Shown here in pieces: positions 62,552 through 64,000 of a stretch of DNA of 64,000 bases. Made by a program: the position numbers and the translations under genes. This stretch comes from Streptomyces sp. TLI_105. GTDB lineage: Bacteria > Actinomycetota > Actinomycetes > Streptomycetales > Streptomycetaceae. Within the stretch, counting starts at the first letter, position 1, and the number at the start of each line of letters is the position of its first letter. Under the pieces are notes generated by a model. It saw only the letters and a list, made by a program, of their open reading frames with translations. It ran no database searches and was not told where the DNA came from. The DNA is taken from positions 434,001-498,000 of the forward strand of contig NZ_FNSM01000001.1 of assembly GCF_900105415.1 (NCBI RefSeq). The letters are read 5' to 3'.

Positions 62552-64000
62552 ATGTCCACGGAAACCGAGCCGATCGCCCTTCCCGTCACCGCCGTCACCT
62601 GTCTGGAGGACCGCGCGCACGTCGAGCGCACCGCCGTCCTCGACCTGGAGGCCGGCGTCCAGCGCCTGCGCCTCGGGCCGGTGAGCGCGCTCGCCGTCGA
62701 CCGCACCCTGCACGCCGAGTTGACCTCCGGACACCCGGCCACCGTCCTCGACGTGCGGCTCGTCCGCGACTGGACGCCGCGCGGACCGGTGCCGCCCGCC
62801 GAGGGCGACTCCGCGCTCCGCCACCGGGCCCACGCCCTCGAAGAGGAGCGCCGCTCCGTGGAGCAGCGCCGCGACCGGCTGCGGGCCCGCCTCGACCTGC
62901 TGGGCCGACTCGCCGCCGACCTGCTGCGGGAGATCGGCGAGGGCGCCGGTTCCGGGGAGTCCGAAGGGCCCCGCTGGAGCCGTGAACTGGACCGGGTGGA
63001 CGCCGAGCGCGACACGTACGGCGAGGAGCTCCGCGCCGCGGAGGCGCGCCTGACCGCCCTCCGCGCCGAACTCTCCGAGGTCCGCCGGACCATGGAGCTC
63101 ACCGAGGAGGAGCCGGCCGAGCTCGTCGCCCATGTCGAGCTGACCGTGGAGGCCACGGCCCCGGGGGCCGCACGGCTGCGGCTGAGCCACCTCACCCCGT
63201 GCGCGCTGTGGCGGCCGGCCTACCGGGCCGTGCTCGACGGGGAGTCCCTGACGCTGGAGACCGACGCGGTGGTCTGGCAGCGCACCGGCGAGGACTGGTC
63301 GGACGTGCGGCTGACGCTGTCGACCGCGAGGTCGGCCCTGGCCGGCGATCCGCCACGGCTGGTCGAGGACCGGCTGACGCTCAAGGACCGGGCGCCGGCG
63401 GAGCGCCGCACGATCGACGTCGAGGTGCGCGAGGAGGAGATCTCGACGCTCGGTCCGGCCCCGGTGCTCGGTTTGCCGGGCGTGGACGACGGCGGCGAGG
63501 CGCGGGTGCTGCACTCCCCCGCGCCCGTCTCCGTGCCGGGCGACGGCCGCGCCCACCGGGTGCCGCTCTCGGCGTTCACGACGGCCGCCGGCAGCGAGTA
63601 CGCCTGCTCGCCCGAGCTTTCCCCGCTGGTCACACAGGTGGTGCGGTTCGACAACCTGTCCGGCCACGCGCTGCTCGCCGGCCCCGTGGACCTCGTCCGG
63701 GGCAGCGGATTCACCGGCCGCGGCGCGCTGGACTTCACGGCTCCCGGCGCCGCCGTCGAGCTCGCCTTCGGCAGCCGTGACGACCACCGGGTGGTCCGGC
63801 ACGCCGAGGAGTCCCGCGACACCACGGGCCTCACCCAGCGGACCGTGATCACCCGCACGGTCCGGCTGCACCTGTCCCGGTTCTCGCCGCCCGGGGAGCG
63901 GGGCGACCGGGTGGTCGTCCTCCGCGAGCGGATCCCCGTCTCCGAGGTCTCGGCGGTGGAGGTGCGCCTGCGCAAGGAGGCCTGCTCCCCCGCCCCGGAC
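62552..64000 (+). CDS. DUF4140/DUF4139 protein, copy 2 (3' end outside window)
   Basis: An open frame of 483 codons runs off the window edge without a stop. ATG 62552 follows copy 1 by 8 bases, so both are co-transcribed. The N-terminus PVTAVTCLEDRAHVERTAVL is a DUF4140 strand, then helices (LEEERRSVEQRRDRLRARL) and the DUF4139 part with CALWRPAYRAVLDGESL and WQRTGEDWSDVRLTLSTA, matching the same motif in copy 1. It lacks the Pro/Gly-rich insert of copy 1. Two diverged paralogues side by side suggest a heteromeric complex. Confidence 0.85.
   Translation, partial: MSTETEPIALPVTAVTCLEDRAHVERTAVLDLEAGVQRLRLGPVSALAVDRTLHAELTSGHPATVLDVRLVRDWTPRGPVPPAEGDSALRHRAHALEEERRSVEQRRDRLRARLDLLGRLAADLLREIGEGAGSGESEGPRWSRELDRVDAERDTYGEELRAAEARLTALRAELSEVRRTMELTEEEPAELVAHVELTVEATAPGAARLRLSHLTPCALWRPAYRAVLDGESLTLETDAVVWQRTGEDWSDVRLTLSTARSALAGDPPRLVEDRLTLKDRAPAERRTIDVEVREEEISTLGPAPVLGLPGVDDGGEARVLHSPAPVSVPGDGRAHRVPLSAFTTAAGSEYACSPELSPLVTQVVRFDNLSGHALLAGPVDLVRGSGFTGRGALDFTAPGAAVELAFGSRDDHRVVRHAEESRDTTGLTQRTVITRTVRLHLSRFSPPGERGDRVVVLRERIPVSEVSAVEVRLRKEACSPAPD

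Overview
This window looks like a piece of a Streptomyces chromosome. It is very GC-rich with strong third-position GC. It carries a whiE-type spore-pigment polyketide cluster with its divergent oxygenase, a complete conservon (cvnA-E), a terpene synthase containing the only in-frame TTA codon I found in the window, and short Cys-ending leader peptides of the kind seen upstream of actinomycete sulfur genes. I saw no rRNA, tRNA or CRISPR. There is one insertion sequence.

Region 1 (1-10.5 kb) holds two divergent catabolic operons. The minus-strand operon is flavin monooxygenase, RidA, DUF1028, M20 amidohydrolase and aspartase, with a LysR gene beyond it; the four downstream genes are joined by 4-base overlaps. 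The plus-strand operon is xdhA-xdhB-xdhC, a molybdenum hydroxylase plus its maturation factor. Between them lies a dense control region: a perfect 18-bp dyad over a -35 box, a 25-codon leader ORF and mutually exclusive hairpins.

Region 2 (10.5-28.5 kb) is mixed. It has a VOC protein, a DUF4239 membrane protein, a DUF1684 protein behind an RRHVD-type leader peptide, an NCS2 permease/arylsulfotransferase operon opposite an XRE-cupin regulator and DinB protein, an acyl-CoA ligase, HxlR and LysR regulators with dyads in their divergent promoters, a methyltransferase, a serine hydrolase and an MFS exporter. It ends with a Tat-exported sulfatase and its formylglycine-generating enzyme, behind a second RRHVD-type leader, and a crotonase.

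Region 3 (28.5-37.1 kb) is a three-gene set on the minus strand: flotillin/SPFH membrane scaffold, a 1635-residue DUF3686-AAA ATPase and a small zinc-ribbon protein, divergent from a PucR-type regulator. Its function is not established and it is the strongest candidate here for a poorly described system.

Region 4 (37.1-43.6 kb) holds the terpene synthase convergent with conservon cvnABCDE, whose P450 lacks the ExxR motif, and a secreted membrane-anchored protein. Region 5 (43.9-53.5 kb) holds a secreted beta-helix protein, an O-methyltransferase and the eight-gene spore-pigment cluster. Region 6 (53.5-64 kb) holds an IS5-family element with a TA target duplication, cbiZ, an alpha/beta hydrolase coupled to a 20-codon upstream ORF, a GH89 alpha-N-acetylglucosaminidase, and a TerD-like protein divergent from two tandem DUF4140/DUF4139 paralogues, the second cut by the window edge.
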